Positions 18,186 through 28,857 of a DNA stretch of 64,000 nt are shown in pieces. The stretch lies in contig CAXXPS010000001.1 of assembly GCA_963669415.2 (NCBI GenBank), positions 186,001 to 250,000 on the forward strand, written 5' to 3'. A program made the translations under genes and the position numbers. The notes beneath the pieces are model-generated. The model saw nothing but the letters and a program-made list of their open reading frames with translations. It ran no database searches and was not told the DNA's origin. This stretch comes from JAWKWH01 sp963669415. GTDB taxonomy: Bacteria > Pseudomonadota > Alphaproteobacteria > Rhizobiales > Rhizobiaceae. The stretch's first letter is position 1. Each line of letters starts with the position of its first letter.

Positions 18186-21100
18186 ATGGCTGCTGCCAAA
18201 AAAAAGAGCGCCAGCAAGACAACTAAATCCGGATCTGAAAAATTCTCCAAGCTTTTGTTCGACCGGGCCCCAAAAGAGGATATCTCCCGATACGACAAGA
18301 AGTCCCTGTCGATCACCGCCGAGTGCGCTTTCAAGGCCGTTAAACAACACCGGCTGGGCAAAAGCGTCGTTATGAGCCATTCGCAGGCCGATGTGACCTG
18401 CGGTGGCAGACCGGTGTCCATGTTCACCATCGTCAACGACAATATGCCGTTCCTGTTTGATTCAGTGATGGGAGCGATAACCGCTGAATCGGGTGAAGCT
18501 TCACTCGTTCTCCACCCGGTGATCGAGGTCAAGCACAGCCGCTCCGGGGTCTCCGAGCTGATCGGAATTGCGAAGCCGGGTGTCAATCGGGAAGGCATCG
18601 ACAAAATCAGCGTCCTGCATGTCCACACGGATGCAGTTGACAAGGATACGAGTGAGCGCCTCGTTGATAATCTGAATGCGATCCTGCGGCAGGTACGGGA
18701 CGCGGTAAAGGACTGGCGGCCGATGCTGGCCCGCCTTGAGCAGGCAATAACCGATTATCGCTATGCGCCTCCGCCGCTCAGATCCGAAACACTCGATGAG
18801 GCGGTGTCATTTCTCGAATGGTTGCGTGACGACAACTTCACATTTCTCGGCATGCGAGAATATCGTTACTCCGGATCGGGAAGCACCGGAAAACTCAAAC
18901 GGGCAGACAAGCCGGCACTGGGAATACTTTCTGACCCGGACCTGCGCGTGCTGCGTCAAGGCGATGAGGCGCTGTCGACAACCCCTGAAATACGCGCCTT
19001 CCTGACCGGTCCGGAACCCTTGCTGGTTACAAAGGCGAATACCAAGTCGAAAGTCCACCGGCAAACCTATATGGATTACATCGGGATCAAAACCTTCAAT
19101 CAGCGAGGCAAACTGACCGGGGAACTGCGAGCTGTCGGGCTGTTCACGTCGACCGCTTACACTCGTTCTGTCATGCGCATCCCTTATCTGCGCTCCAAAT
19201 CAAAAGCGGTCATTTCCAGCCTGGGTTACGATCCGGCCGGCCATCTCGGCAAAGCACTTACCAATGTCCTTGAATCCTATCCGCGCGATGAGTTGTTTCA
19301 GATCGATCTGCCGACGCTGACAAAGAACGCGGAAGCCATCCTTGCCCTCAGCGAGCGGCCCCGAGTGCGGGCACTGATACGCGCCGACCAGTTCGACCGC
19401 TTCGTATCCGCCATCGTTTATGTGCCGCGCGATCGCTACAACAGCCGAAACAGGGAACGAATAGGAGATTATCTGAAAGATATCTTCGTTGGACGCCTAT
19501 CGGCCTATTATCCGGCGTTTCCGGAAGGCAGCCTCGCCCGGGTCCACTTCATCATTGGACGCAACGCCGGCAAGACACCTTATGTACCGCAGCCGGAGAT
19601 TGAGGCCAAAATTCGCGAGATCGTTCGCAATTGGGACGACGCCTTGGCGCAAGCCGCGTCAGAAGCCGGTGTTGACCGATCTCTGGTGCGCATAGCGGGC
19701 CGTTTTCCCGCAGACTACCGCGAAAGCTTTCCTGCCGATCAAGCGCTTGTCGATGCGCAGCGTGTCGGTATGGTCTCGCCGGAAGATCCAATCGCGATCG
19801 ACTTTTATCGATCTGGCGATCAGAGTGACAACGAAGCTGCGCTCAAGATCTATCATTGTGGTGCACCGGTATCTTTGTCGCGGCGTGTACCACTGCTCGA
19901 AAATATGGGTTTCCGGGTAATCAGCGAGCGGACGTTTGAAGTCTCCGATGGTGATGAAAATCCGGTTTTTCTGCATGCCATGCACCTGACCAGCGCCGAT
20001 GGCCGGGCAATCGATCTTTCAGATGACGGGAAACTGTTTGCGGAATTGTTTCTTTCTGTCTGGTTCGGCTCAAATGATAATGACGGCTACAACGCGCTCG
20101 GTCACGCAGCCGGATTGCGCGCAGGCGAAATCACAATTTTGCGCGCCTATGGCCGGTATCTGCAACAGGCCGGAATTCCGCAAGGCCAGGAGTTCATCGC
20201 ATCGGTGCTTAGCCGATATCCGAAAATCTCGGCGGATCTGTATGCACTGTTTTGCGCCAGATTCGATCCGTCCAAACAGGCCGCGGCTGAGAAGCAGACA
20301 GCCAATCTCCAATCGGCGATTAACGAGGCGCTTGAGGCGGTGCCCAATCTTGATGAAGATACGATCATTCGGCGCATCGCCAATTTGATTGAGGCGACAC
20401 TTCGAACCAATTGTTTTGCGGCACCCGCGACAGCGCAACCGCGATCACTTGCCTTCAAACTTGAACCACGTGCCATCGACGGCCTCCCGGAGCCGCGACC
20501 TTGGAGAGAAATTTTTGTGTATGGCCCGGAGGTCGAGGGCGTGCACTTGCGGTTCGGATCGGTTGCGCGCGGCGGTCTGCGATGGTCAGACCGGGCCCAA
20601 GACTACCGTACCGAGGTGCTCGGCCTGGCCAAGGCTCAGCAGGTCAAAAACGCGGTTATTGTGCCGGTCGGCGCAAAGGGCGGATTTTACCCGAAGCGAC
20701 TTCCGGTCGGCGGCTCGCGTGACGAGATTTTCCAGGCAGGCCGGCAGGCATATATGAACTTCATCGCCAGTCTGCTTTCGGTGACCGACAATCTTGACGG
20801 TGACAAGGTCAAGGCGCCCAAGGATGTGGTCCGCCAAGACAGTGATGACCCGTATTTTGTTGTTGCCGCCGACAAGGGAACGGCCACATTTTCCGATACC
20901 GCCAACGGCATTAGCCAGGAACACGGTTTCTGGCTGGACGATGCTTTCGCGTCAGGCGGATCGGCTGGCTACGACCACAAGAAAATGGGAATTACCGCCC
21001 GGGGCGCCTGGGAAGCGGTCAAGCGTCATTTTCGAGAGATGGATCACGATATTCAATCCCAGGAGTTTTCGGCGATTGGCGTCGGCGACATGTCCGGCGA

Positions 21101-22961
21101 TGTCTTTGGTAATGGCATGCTGTTGTCCAGACATACCAGGCTTATTGCTGCGTTCGACCATCGCGATATTTTCATCGATCCAGACCCCGACGCGGAGAAA
21201 ACGTTCGTTGAACGCGAACGCCTGTTCAAGATGGGACGATCCAGTTGGCAGGATTACAATGAAAAGCTTCTGTCAAAAGGCGGCATGATCATCTCGCGTG
21301 CAACCAAATCGGTCAAACTCAGCAGCGAGGCCGCCAAGGCGATCGGATTGGATAAATCAACTGCGTCTCCACAAGAGATCATGCGCGCCATTTTGAAAAG
21401 CAATGTCGACCTGATGTGGTTCGGCGGGATTGGAACCTATGTGCGCGCCAAGACGGAATCGAACCAGGACGCAGGTGACCGGGCCAATGATTCGATACGA
21501 ATTACCGCAGGCGAAGTTGGCGCGAAGGTTGTCGGAGAAGGGGCAAATCTGGGAATGACCCAGTTGGCCAGAATCGAGTTTGGACTGGCCGGCGGGCGCT
21601 GCAATTCCGACGCAATTGACAATTCTGCCGGCGTCAACTCGTCCGACGTCGAGGTGAACATCAAGATTGCAGTGGCGGCTGCGATGCGTGATGGCGGACT
21701 GACCCGGTCGGCTCGTGACAAGCTGCTCGCCCAAATGACCGATGAAGTTGCAGATCTTGTGCTGGCTAACAATTACAAACAGACTCTGGCGCTGTCGCTC
21801 TCGGAACGACGAGGCCTCGCAGACATGGGCCACCAGGGCCGGTTCATGAACGGGCTGGAGGATCGCGGACTGCTGGATCGGGCGGTGGAGTTGTTGCCGG
21901 ATGACGGGGAATTTGCAGACAGACAATCCCGTGGCGAGCCGCTGACCAGACCTGAACTCGGTGTACTTTTGGCCTACGCCAAAATCGTCTTGTTTGACGA
22001 GCTGGCTGCCAGCCACCTGCCGGACGATTCTCACTTCTCAGAGGATTTGTCCGCCTATTTCCCGACCAGAATGGCAAAGAAATTTGGAGGACAAATCTCC
22101 ACTCATCGCCTTCGCAAGGAAATCATTGCAACACTGTTGGCGAATGATGCCATCAATCGCGGCGGTCCGGCTTTTATCAGCCGGTTGCAGGACCTGACCG
22201 GCAGGAATTCCATCGACATTGTTGAAGCCTTTGTGTTGGTACGCGACGGTTTCGAACTTGAACAGATCTACGCTGATATCGATGCGCTCGATAACAAGGT
22301 ATCGGGGAGCGCGCAGATCGACTTCTATTCCGAGGTTGGCCGTATCGTTCACGGCGCAACAGGGTGGTACCTGCGCCAAGTACAAAGCCAGCAGCCACTG
22401 GCCGATCGTGTCGCAGCGGTAAAACGTGCCCGTAGCGAGCTTGAACCGAAACTCCACGACATGATGCCGGATTTTATGGCGGAGAAGCTTGACGAACGCG
22501 CAGCGAATTTCACGACAGGGGGTGCTCCGGAAAGTCTTGCCCGACGCTTGGCCTTGTTGGGGATTTCCGATGCCGTGCCTGATGCGATGTCGATTTCGGA
22601 AAGCTCGGGTTGCCGCCTGATTGAATCAGCGCGCGTTTATTATGCTGTCACCGAGCAATTCCGAATCGGCAAGATTGCAGAGGCTGGCCGCATGATCAGC
22701 ACGCATGATTATTATGACGGATTGGCGCTTGCGCGGGCGAACGAGACGATCGCCTCCGCTCGACGCAGGATTTCGGTTGCTGCGTTGCAGGCCCATGGAA
22801 ATGAGGGCGATCCTGTGGCGGCTTGGTTGGATAGTGGCGGCGCGCAGGCAGCAAGGACATCTGAGCGAATGCGCGACCTCATAGAAGGTGGTGATATGAC
22901 GCTGTCCCGTCTGGCGGTTGCTGCCGGGTTGATGAACGATTTGGCCGGCCACGGGGGGTAA
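18186..22961 (+). CDS. NAD-specific glutamate dehydrogenase, large (180-kDa class)
   Basis: This enzyme oxidises glutamate to 2-oxoglutarate and ammonia with NAD+, mainly for catabolism. The protein has 1591 residues, typical for this class, with a long N-terminal region of ACT-like domains and a central catalytic domain. The catalytic part shows RGGLRWSDRAQDYRTE, VPVGAKGGFYPK with substrate-binding lysines, GIGVGDMSGDVFGNG and the nucleotide-domain VGEGANLGMTQ. I chose ATG 18186 (MAAAKKKSASK) behind GGGAG; the open frame reaches much further upstream but overlaps the divergent gene. The MFS gene starts 9 bp downstream. Confidence 0.96.
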   Translation: MAAAKKKSASKTTKSGSEKFSKLLFDRAPKEDISRYDKKSLSITAECAFKAVKQHRLGKSVVMSHSQADVTCGGRPVSMFTIVNDNMPFLFDSVMGAITAESGEASLVLHPVIEVKHSRSGVSELIGIAKPGVNREGIDKISVLHVHTDAVDKDTSERLVDNLNAILRQVRDAVKDWRPMLARLEQAITDYRYAPPPLRSETLDEAVSFLEWLRDDNFTFLGMREYRYSGSGSTGKLKRADKPALGILSDPDLRVLRQGDEALSTTPEIRAFLTGPEPLLVTKANTKSKVHRQTYMDYIGIKTFNQRGKLTGELRAVGLFTSTAYTRSVMRIPYLRSKSKAVISSLGYDPAGHLGKALTNVLESYPRDELFQIDLPTLTKNAEAILALSERPRVRALIRADQFDRFVSAIVYVPRDRYNSRNRERIGDYLKDIFVGRLSAYYPAFPEGSLARVHFIIGRNAGKTPYVPQPEIEAKIREIVRNWDDALAQAASEAGVDRSLVRIAGRFPADYRESFPADQALVDAQRVGMVSPEDPIAIDFYRSGDQSDNEAALKIYHCGAPVSLSRRVPLLENMGFRVISERTFEVSDGDENPVFLHAMHLTSADGRAIDLSDDGKLFAELFLSVWFGSNDNDGYNALGHAAGLRAGEITILRAYGRYLQQAGIPQGQEFIASVLSRYPKISADLYALFCARFDPSKQAAAEKQTANLQSAINEALEAVPNLDEDTIIRRIANLIEATLRTNCFAAPATAQPRSLAFKLEPRAIDGLPEPRPWREIFVYGPEVEGVHLRFGSVARGGLRWSDRAQDYRTEVLGLAKAQQVKNAVIVPVGAKGGFYPKRLPVGGSRDEIFQAGRQAYMNFIASLLSVTDNLDGDKVKAPKDVVRQDSDDPYFVVAADKGTATFSDTANGISQEHGFWLDDAFASGGSAGYDHKKMGITARGAWEAVKRHFREMDHDIQSQEFSAIGVGDMSGDVFGNGMLLSRHTRLIAAFDHRDIFIDPDPDAEKTFVERERLFKMGRSSWQDYNEKLLSKGGMIISRATKSVKLSSEAAKAIGLDKSTASPQEIMRAILKSNVDLMWFGGIGTYVRAKTESNQDAGDRANDSIRITAGEVGAKVVGEGANLGMTQLARIEFGLAGGRCNSDAIDNSAGVNSSDVEVNIKIAVAAAMRDGGLTRSARDKLLAQMTDEVADLVLANNYKQTLALSLSERRGLADMGHQGRFMNGLEDRGLLDRAVELLPDDGEFADRQSRGEPLTRPELGVLLAYAKIVLFDELAASHLPDDSHFSEDLSAYFPTRMAKKFGGQISTHRLRKEIIATLLANDAINRGGPAFISRLQDLTGRNSIDIVEAFVLVRDGFELEQIYADIDALDNKVSGSAQIDFYSEVGRIVHGATGWYLRQVQSQQPLADRVAAVKRARSELEPKLHDMMPDFMAEKLDERAANFTTGGAPESLARRLALLGISDAVPDAMSISESSGCRLIESARVYYAVTEQFRIGKIAEAGRMISTHDYYDGLALARANETIASARRRISVAALQAHGNEGDPVAAWLDSGGAQAARTSERMRDLIEGGDMTLSRLAVAAGLMNDLAGHGG

Positions 22962-22970
22962 AACGAGATA

Positions 22971-24376
22971 ATGAGCGATGCGGCAATTTCGGGCGGGGCT
23001 CCAAGAGCGAGCAAACGCGGCATCTGGGGCTGGATGTTCTTTGATTGGGCCGCGCAACCGTTTCACACGCTGATCATCACTTTTGTCTTTGCGCCCTATT
23101 TCGCTTCCTCGGTTGCCTCCAACAGCGCCGAAGGACAGGAGTATTGGGGCTATGCGACAGGATTTGGCGGATTGCTGATCGCAATCATGGCGCCAGTACT
23201 CGGTTCGATAGCCGACGCCACTGGCCCAAGGAAGCCGTGGATTTTCGCGTTCTCGATACTCGGCGTTGCGGGTTGTTCGATGCTCTGGCTGGCCACGCCC
23301 GGAATGGAAAGTCTGGCGTTGCCGATGTTTGCTGTCATGCTTGCGCTGATTGGCATGGAGTTCGCGGGCGTTTTCAACAGCGCCATGATGCCCGACCTGG
23401 TGCCGCGCTCAGAGCTTGGCCGATTGTCAGGGTCGGCTTGGGGGTTGGGCTATGTCGGTGGGCTGATCAGCCTGATCATTGTGCTCGGATTGCTGGCCGG
23501 CCAACCATCGACAGGAAAGACACTGCTCGGCCTTGATCCACTTTTCGGCCTTGATACTGAGGCGCGCGAAGGGGACAGGGCGTCAGGACCGCTGACCGCA
23601 ATATGGTATGTCATATTCATTATCCCAATGTTTCTGTTCACACCGGATGCGCCGAAGAGAAAGGCAGCGAAAGGTGCGATTGTGAACGGGCTGAAATCCC
23701 TTGGCGCGACGCTTCGCGCCCTGCCGCACGAAAAGAGCTTCTTCAGTTTTTTGCTCTCCAGCATGTTCTACCGGGACGCGCTGAACGCACTTTACAGTTT
23801 TGGCGCATCTACGCTGCCGGCGTTCTTGGTTGGTCGATTACACAGATCGGGATATTCGGCATCCTGGCCAACATTACCGGAGCAATCGGGGCCTGGCTTG
23901 GAGGCAGGATTGACCAGCGATTTGGTCCGAAGATCGTGGTTGCCGGTTCAATCATCTTGCTGACCATGTGTTGCATTCTGGTGATCTCGACGACCAAGAC
24001 CGAGATACTGTTCATGGCAGTTGCCAGCGAAGGATCTAACCTGCCGGACATCACATTCTATGTTGCCGGCGCGATAATCGGCGCTGCCGGAGGATCTGTT
24101 CAGGCCGCATCGAGAACCTTGCTGGTTGATCAGGTCGAGCGCGATCGGGTGACCGAAGCGTTTGGTCTTTACGCACTTTCTGGAAAGGCGACCGCGTTCA
24201 TCGGTCCTCTGGCAATTGCATTCGCGACTGCGTTTTTCGCACGCGAAGCGTTGGGATTTTCTCCGCAGGATGCTCAGCGCCTTGGCGTTACGCCGGTGGT
24301 TGTTTTGTTTATCGCCGGGCTGGTCTTGCTGCCATTTATCAAAAGCAAGCATCAGCAACAGGCTATAGCGGCCTAA
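22971..24376 (+). pseudogene. MFS transporter, UMF1 family, broken by a frameshift
   Basis: Two overlapping frames give the halves of one UMF1-type major facilitator protein. The first (from ATG 22971) begins with the typical WMFFDWAAQPFHTLI and is homologous through YSFG at 23793-23804. The second resumes with IYAAGVLGWSITQIG from 23807 and runs to 24376. Restoring one base near 23804-23807 (for example GGCGC to GGCGGC) would give a continuous protein of about 468 residues, the family length. As sequenced, frame 1 ends at 23963 after a nonsense tail. It may be a real inactivating deletion or a sequencing error. It follows NAD-GDH by 9 bp. Confidence 0.88.
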
Positions 24377-24504
24377 CTAGTTTTGGCGTTGATCCGACCG
24401 GTCGTCAGATCATGTGGGAAGAGGACCGCAGCCCGCTCCTGATCGGCGGGGTCAGATATCGGCGTTCCGACGTCGCAGCCCGAACAAGCCACCCATTGCC
24501 GGTT

Positions 24505-25032
24505 TTACTGTTTGGCGCGGACAATCGCTTCAACAATCATGCGCCTGGCGTCGTCGGCGTCGAGCCAGTCACCGATCTTGACCCATTTTCCCGGCTCCAG
24601 ATCCTTGTAATGCTCAAAGAAGTGCTGGATCTGCTTCAGGGTGATTTCAGGGAGATCGGTCGCATTGTGCACATCGCGATAGCGCTGTGTCACATGCGGA
24701 GACGGGACCGCCAGTATTTTTTCATCCTGCCCGGCATTGTCCTCCATGATCAGGACCCCGACCGGACGGACATTGATGACGCAGCCTGGAATGAGTGCCC
24801 GAGTGTTACACACGAGGACATCGATCGGATCTCCGTCATCCGACAATGTGTGCGGAACAAATCCGTAATTTCCGGGATAAGCCATTGGCGTATAAAGAAA
24901 TCTGTCGACGACAAGCGTACCAGCATCCTTGTCGAGCTCATATTTGATCGGCTGACCACCCAGCGGCACTTCAATGACTACGTTGACGTCTTCTGGCGGA
25001 TTATCGCCGATGGAGATTGCGTCTATGCGCAT
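24505..25032 (-). CDS. ppa: Inorganic pyrophosphatase (family I)
   Basis: Hydrolyses pyrophosphate to two phosphates, driving biosynthetic reactions. The 175-residue protein has family length. Motifs are YELDKDAG, MAYPGNYGFVP and the metal-binding DGDPIDVLV signature, with DNAGQDEKILAV following. I chose ATG 25032 because GAGGAG lies just upstream; the open frame extends further 5' without conserved sequence. It lies 71 bp downstream of deoB on the same strand. Confidence 0.96.
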   Translation of the reverse strand: MRIDAISIGDNPPEDVNVVIEVPLGGQPIKYELDKDAGTLVVDRFLYTPMAYPGNYGFVPHTLSDDGDPIDVLVCNTRALIPGCVINVRPVGVLIMEDNAGQDEKILAVPSPHVTQRYRDVHNATDLPEITLKQIQHFFEHYKDLEPGKWVKIGDWLDADDARRMIVEAIVRAKQ

Positions 25033-25103
25033 AATATCGCTCCTCGCGAGAAAAACTCCGCAGTTCGATAGTCCACCGTATGCTGCATTGCAACATAGAC
25101 TTG

Positions 25104-26324
25104 TTACCCATTTGCGGCCGGAATAATCGCTCCTGCACCGTTGTAGCGGATGCCCAGGTGTCCGGCGATGGTTGCACCGATGTCTGACATTGCACGTCTT
25201 CCGCAAAACCCGGATCCGCCGGACCTTCTGATCAGAATTGGCACCTGTTCTCGAGTATGATCCGTGCCGTGCCACGTCGGATCATTGCCATGATCGGCGG
25301 TCACGATCAGCAGATCATCAGGCCTGAGTTTCTCCAATAGATCGGGCAGGCGCCGATCGAAATCCTCGAGTGCGGCCGCATATCCCGGCACGTCGCGCTG
25401 ATGTCCAAACTCTGTATCGAAGTCGACAAAATTGGCGAACAGAAACCCTCCGTCGCGCAGTTCGTCGATCGCCGTGAGCGTTTTGTCAAAAAGGGCCATG
25501 TTGCCCGGCGCTTTCCGCACCTCATCCAACCCCCGGTAGCTGAATATGTCGCCAATCTTGCCCATGCCAATGGTGTGCCGGCCGGCGGAATGGGCATAGT
25601 CCAGGAGTGTGTCCTCCTCCGGCTCGACGGTATAGTCCTTGCGATTGCCGGTGCGCTTGTAACCGGTCGAATGATCTCCCACAAATGGTCTGGCGATCAC
25701 GCGTCCGACACGCATTGGTGCAGTCAGTTCGAAAACAGTTTCACACAGTTCGTAAAGCCGTTGCAGACCGAAATGCTGTTCGTGGGCAGCAATTTGGAAA
25801 ACGGAGTCCGCCGACGTATAGCAAATCGGTTTGCCGGTCCGGATATGTTCCTCGGCGTATTCGTTGATCACCGGGATACCGGATGCATGTTTATTTCCGA
25901 GAATCCCCGGAAGACCGGCATTCTCGATGATACTTTTGGTCAGACCGGCCGGAAAGCTTGGCTCGGTATCCGGAAAATGCATCCAGGGTTCTGGCACGGG
26001 AAGGCCGCAAATTTCCCAATGCCCGGATGGCGTGTCTTTGCCAGCCGAAGATTCTGTTCCAACCGCCCATTCGCCTTCAGGTTCGGCACCAAGATTGTCG
26101 ACAGAGCCAGGAACAGAGGCATTGGCAGCAGCTCCCAGACCCATTGCGGCGAGATTGGGTAGGTGGAGTTTCCCGCGCCGCAAGCCTTCCCGGTTGCCTT
26201 CCCCGGTAGCGCATTTTTGAGCAATGTGGCCGAGAGTGTTCGCGCCTTCGTCACCAAACTTCGCTGCATCCGGCGCACCGCCGACGCCGACAGAATCCAT
26301 CACGATCAGTATGGCTCGCGTCAT
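25104..26324 (-). CDS. deoB: Phosphopentomutase
   Basis: DeoB interconverts ribose or deoxyribose 1- and 5-phosphates in nucleoside salvage. The 406-residue protein belongs to the alkaline phosphatase-like metalloenzyme superfamily: DSVGVGGAPDA near the N terminus binds metal, and VTADHGNDPTWHGTDHTRE near the C terminus gives further metal ligands. It lies 15 bp downstream of the purine nucleoside phosphorylase gene, whose ribose 1-phosphate product it uses. Confidence 0.95.
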   Translation of the reverse strand: MTRAILIVMDSVGVGGAPDAAKFGDEGANTLGHIAQKCATGEGNREGLRRGKLHLPNLAAMGLGAAANASVPGSVDNLGAEPEGEWAVGTESSAGKDTPSGHWEICGLPVPEPWMHFPDTEPSFPAGLTKSIIENAGLPGILGNKHASGIPVINEYAEEHIRTGKPICYTSADSVFQIAAHEQHFGLQRLYELCETVFELTAPMRVGRVIARPFVGDHSTGYKRTGNRKDYTVEPEEDTLLDYAHSAGRHTIGMGKIGDIFSYRGLDEVRKAPGNMALFDKTLTAIDELRDGGFLFANFVDFDTEFGHQRDVPGYAAALEDFDRRLPDLLEKLRPDDLLIVTADHGNDPTWHGTDHTREQVPILIRRSGGSGFCGRRAMSDIGATIAGHLGIRYNGAGAIIPAANG

Positions 26325-26339
26325 TGCGGAGTCTCCTAC

Positions 26340-27143
26340 TCAGCCGCCAAAATTTTCAAGGTAGCGGTTCAAAAGCTTTGTGAGCTTTGCTGCGCCGACG
26401 GGTGCCATCTCCTTTGTGTGATCGTGGCTGATGTTCTCGTCGCTCAGTCCCGCACCCATGTTGGTGATCGACGAGATAGCGCCAATTTTCAAACCCAAAA
26501 ACCGCCCCAGGATAACCTCCGGCACGGTGGACATGCCGACCGCGTCGCCGCCCAGGATTTGGGTTGCCCGTATCTCGGCCGGCGTTTCGAACGAAGGCCC
26601 GGAAAACCAGGTGTAGACGCCGCTTTGCAGTTCGACACCGGATTGCTTGGCGGCGGTCTTTAGGCCATCAGCCATGTCCTTGTCATAAGCGTCCGTCAGC
26701 GGCACAAATCTGCGGTCGGTTTCCTCGCCGATCAACGGATTTGCTCCAGCAAAATTGATGTGATCGGAAATCAGCATCAGATCACCGGGCCCGAGTCCCT
26801 TGCGGACCGAACCAGCGGCATTTGTCAAAAGCAATTGCTGCGTACCGAGTGCAGCAAGTGTCTCAAGCGGTCCGCGCATCGCGTCCGCCTGTCCCCTTTC
26901 ATAGTAGTGAACACGCCCGCCCAGAATAGCGACTCGCGCCTTGCCCACCGTTCCGAGCACCAGCTTGGCCGCGTGCCCGGAAACGCTGGAATCGGGAAAT
27001 GCCGGCAAGTCCGCATAGTCGATTGATACGCCATCGACCTGGTCGGCAAATCCACCGAGACCCGACCCGAGAACCATCGCGACATCGACTTGTTCGAATG
27101 ATATTTTGGCCTTAATGATGTTGATGGTGGCGTCGAGTGTCAT
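26340..27143 (-). CDS. Purine-nucleoside phosphorylase (trimeric, PNP-I type)
   Basis: Cleaves purine nucleosides with phosphate to free base and (deoxy)ribose 1-phosphate. The 267-residue protein has the trimeric PNP motifs: MVLGSGLGGFAD (phosphate-binding), GRVHYYERG, LLTNAAGSVRKGL and VGMSTVPEVI, then ITNMGAG. I chose ATG 27143 (MTLDATINI), which is preceded by AGGA; the frame extends upstream without conserved sequence. It is the first gene of the pair with deoB. The left end of the genomic island begins about 107 bp upstream of its start. Confidence 0.93.
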   Translation of the reverse strand: MTLDATINIIKAKISFEQVDVAMVLGSGLGGFADQVDGVSIDYADLPAFPDSSVSGHAAKLVLGTVGKARVAILGGRVHYYERGQADAMRGPLETLAALGTQQLLLTNAAGSVRKGLGPGDLMLISDHINFAGANPLIGEETDRRFVPLTDAYDKDMADGLKTAAKQSGVELQSGVYTWFSGPSFETPAEIRATQILGGDAVGMSTVPEVILGRFLGLKIGAISSITNMGAGLSDENISHDHTKEMAPVGAAKLTKLLNRYLENFGG

Positions 27144-27249
27144 CTGGGGTGTTCCTGCGCTGATATTATCGGCATTTTCGATAGCATGGATATACTCACG
27201 CGCTTGCAAAAATAATGAAGTGCGGATCGGCCACAAGCAGACTGAAATC

Positions 27250-27288
27250 TGGTGGAGCCGAGGTCCGTCAAACTGGCGTTTGTCATTG
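27250..27288 (-). repeat. Left attachment site: degenerate tRNA-Ala 3' half
   Basis: Read on the minus strand this stretch matches the tRNA-Ala at 58018-58093 from the anticodon-loop side to CCA: CAATGAC, then GCCAG, then the perfect 14-base CCTCGGCTCCACCA. The T-arm region between has diverged. It is not a functional tRNA because the 5' half is absent. Confidence 0.72.
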
Positions 27289-27382
27289 TTCGTAGCTGGT
27301 TTTGAAAACCTATGAATATCAGCATTATCGCACTTCACTGTCTTCTAGTGTTCGCCTAGATCCGCTATAATCCACGTTCTGA

Positions 27383-27403
27383 AGTAAGAATCAAAGTAAG
27401 AAT
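27383..27403 (+). repeat. Paired AGTAAGAAT repeat, possible integrase arm site
   Basis: AGTAAGAAT occurs at 27383-27391 and 27395-27403, a 12-bp period. The same layout is at 57942-57962 with two changes over 21 bp, just inside the other island end. It directly abuts the integrase start codon, so it could be both an arm-type binding site and an autoregulatory operator. Confidence 0.55.
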
Positions 27404-28597
27404 GTGACGCGGGCAACAAACAAACTCTCGGCAACGGCAATCGCCAAGCGTAAAGGACGCGGCCGGTTAGGTGACGGAGGAGGACTGTGGCTCAACATCT
27501 CGCACAGTGATGCAAAGTCCTGGGTTTTTCGCTGGGTCACCGCCGGTGTTGCGCGAGAGATGGGGCTCGGTCGTTTTCCGGATGTGTCTTTGGCTATGGC
27601 CAGGGATCGTGCAGCTCAATGCCGGCGACTTGTTGCTGACGGTCTCGATCCGAAGGCCGAACGGGACCGGGAGAATGAACCGACATTCGCCGAGTGCGCT
27701 GAGATGTTTTTGGCACAGATGGAAAAGCAATGGCTGAACGAGAAGCATCGCTACCAATGGCGCATGACCTTGACCGATTACTGCGGACCGATTCGCTCAT
27801 TGCGCGTTTCACGGATTGGCACCGATGACGTGCTGAAAGTGCTTAATCCCATCTGGCAGGACAAACATGAAACAGCGTCTCGTCTCAGGGGTCGCATTGA
27901 GCGTGTTCTGGACTATGCCAAGGCGCGGGGCTGGCGAGATGGCGAAAACCCGGCACTATGGCGCGGTCACCTGAAAAACGTCCTGCCAGCACGCCAGAAG
28001 CTGACCCGCGGTCACCATGCCGCTATGCCATACGAGCAGCTTCCAGAACTCATACGTCGCCTACGAGACGCCGAGGCCCTTTCTGCAAGGGCGCTTGAGT
28101 TCTTAATCCTCACGGCAGCGAGGTCTGGTGAGGTGCTGGGGGCAAGGTGGGACGAGATCGATCTTGAACGCAAGATCTGGACCGTTCCAGCGGAGCGCAT
28201 GAAGTTGAAAAAGGAACATAGGGTTCCGCTGTCTGAACGGGCAATGGAACTTTTGACGCCATTGCTTGAACTAAGAACGAGTGAATATATCTTTCCGGGC
28301 CAGAAACCGGGACGCCCGCTCTCCGGGATGGCTTTTGCAATGCTGATGCGGCGAATGAAAGCTGATCAGTACACGCCGCACGGGTTCAGGTCGGCCTTCC
28401 GCGATTGGGCTGGGGACAAGACATCTTTTCAGCGAGAGGTCGCCGAAGCGGCACTCGCTCACAAGGTCGGGGATGCAACCGAACTGGCTTATCGGCGCAG
28501 TGATGCGCTCGAAAAACGACGGGCACTGATGGAAGCCTGGGCGCGTTTTTGTGATGTTCCACCAACCTCGAATATAATATTGCTTCAAGCCAAATAG
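27404..28597 (+). CDS. P4-type tyrosine recombinase (integrase)
   Basis: A 397-residue site-specific recombinase that probably integrates and excises the island at tRNA-Ala. The N terminus is the DUF4102-like arm-binding domain (GRLGDGGGLWLNI and GLGRFPDVSLAMARDRA). The catalytic domain shows the first Arg in LTAARSGEVLGARWDEI, the HGFRSAFRDW box, a later His in LAHKVG, and the nucleophilic Tyr in ELAYRRSD. All key residues are present, so it looks intact. The start is GTG with a weak ribosome-binding site, directly behind the paired AGTAAGAAT repeat. It reads into the island. Confidence 0.93.
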   Translation: MTRATNKLSATAIAKRKGRGRLGDGGGLWLNISHSDAKSWVFRWVTAGVAREMGLGRFPDVSLAMARDRAAQCRRLVADGLDPKAERDRENEPTFAECAEMFLAQMEKQWLNEKHRYQWRMTLTDYCGPIRSLRVSRIGTDDVLKVLNPIWQDKHETASRLRGRIERVLDYAKARGWRDGENPALWRGHLKNVLPARQKLTRGHHAAMPYEQLPELIRRLRDAEALSARALEFLILTAARSGEVLGARWDEIDLERKIWTVPAERMKLKKEHRVPLSERAMELLTPLLELRTSEYIFPGQKPGRPLSGMAFAMLMRRMKADQYTPHGFRSAFRDWAGDKTSFQREVAEAALAHKVGDATELAYRRSDALEKRRALMEAWARFCDVPPTSNIILLQAK

Positions 28598-28857
28598 GCT
28601 GCACCAGATCGACGAATCGATCTCGCCAGATTCGATCGAGAACGGATTGATTGGATGTCATCTGTTTAGTTGATTTGAAAAAATATTTGGACTTGGCTTA
28701 GCTTCCCCGTAATTCACAATAAAAATAAGTATATGAAATTAAACAACAAAAAAAATAAATCGGTGGAAGAGCTGATTTTTTGGCCTTTGGCTGTTGTCAG
28801 CGCTTTCTGAATTACGTTCTACCTTGGTCCGTTTCAATCGCCAAAGGATTAGTACGT

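Noticed and set aside
24412..25071. Plus-strand frame opposite ppa
   Set aside because: It lies fully over a clear pyrophosphatase gene and shows no family features.
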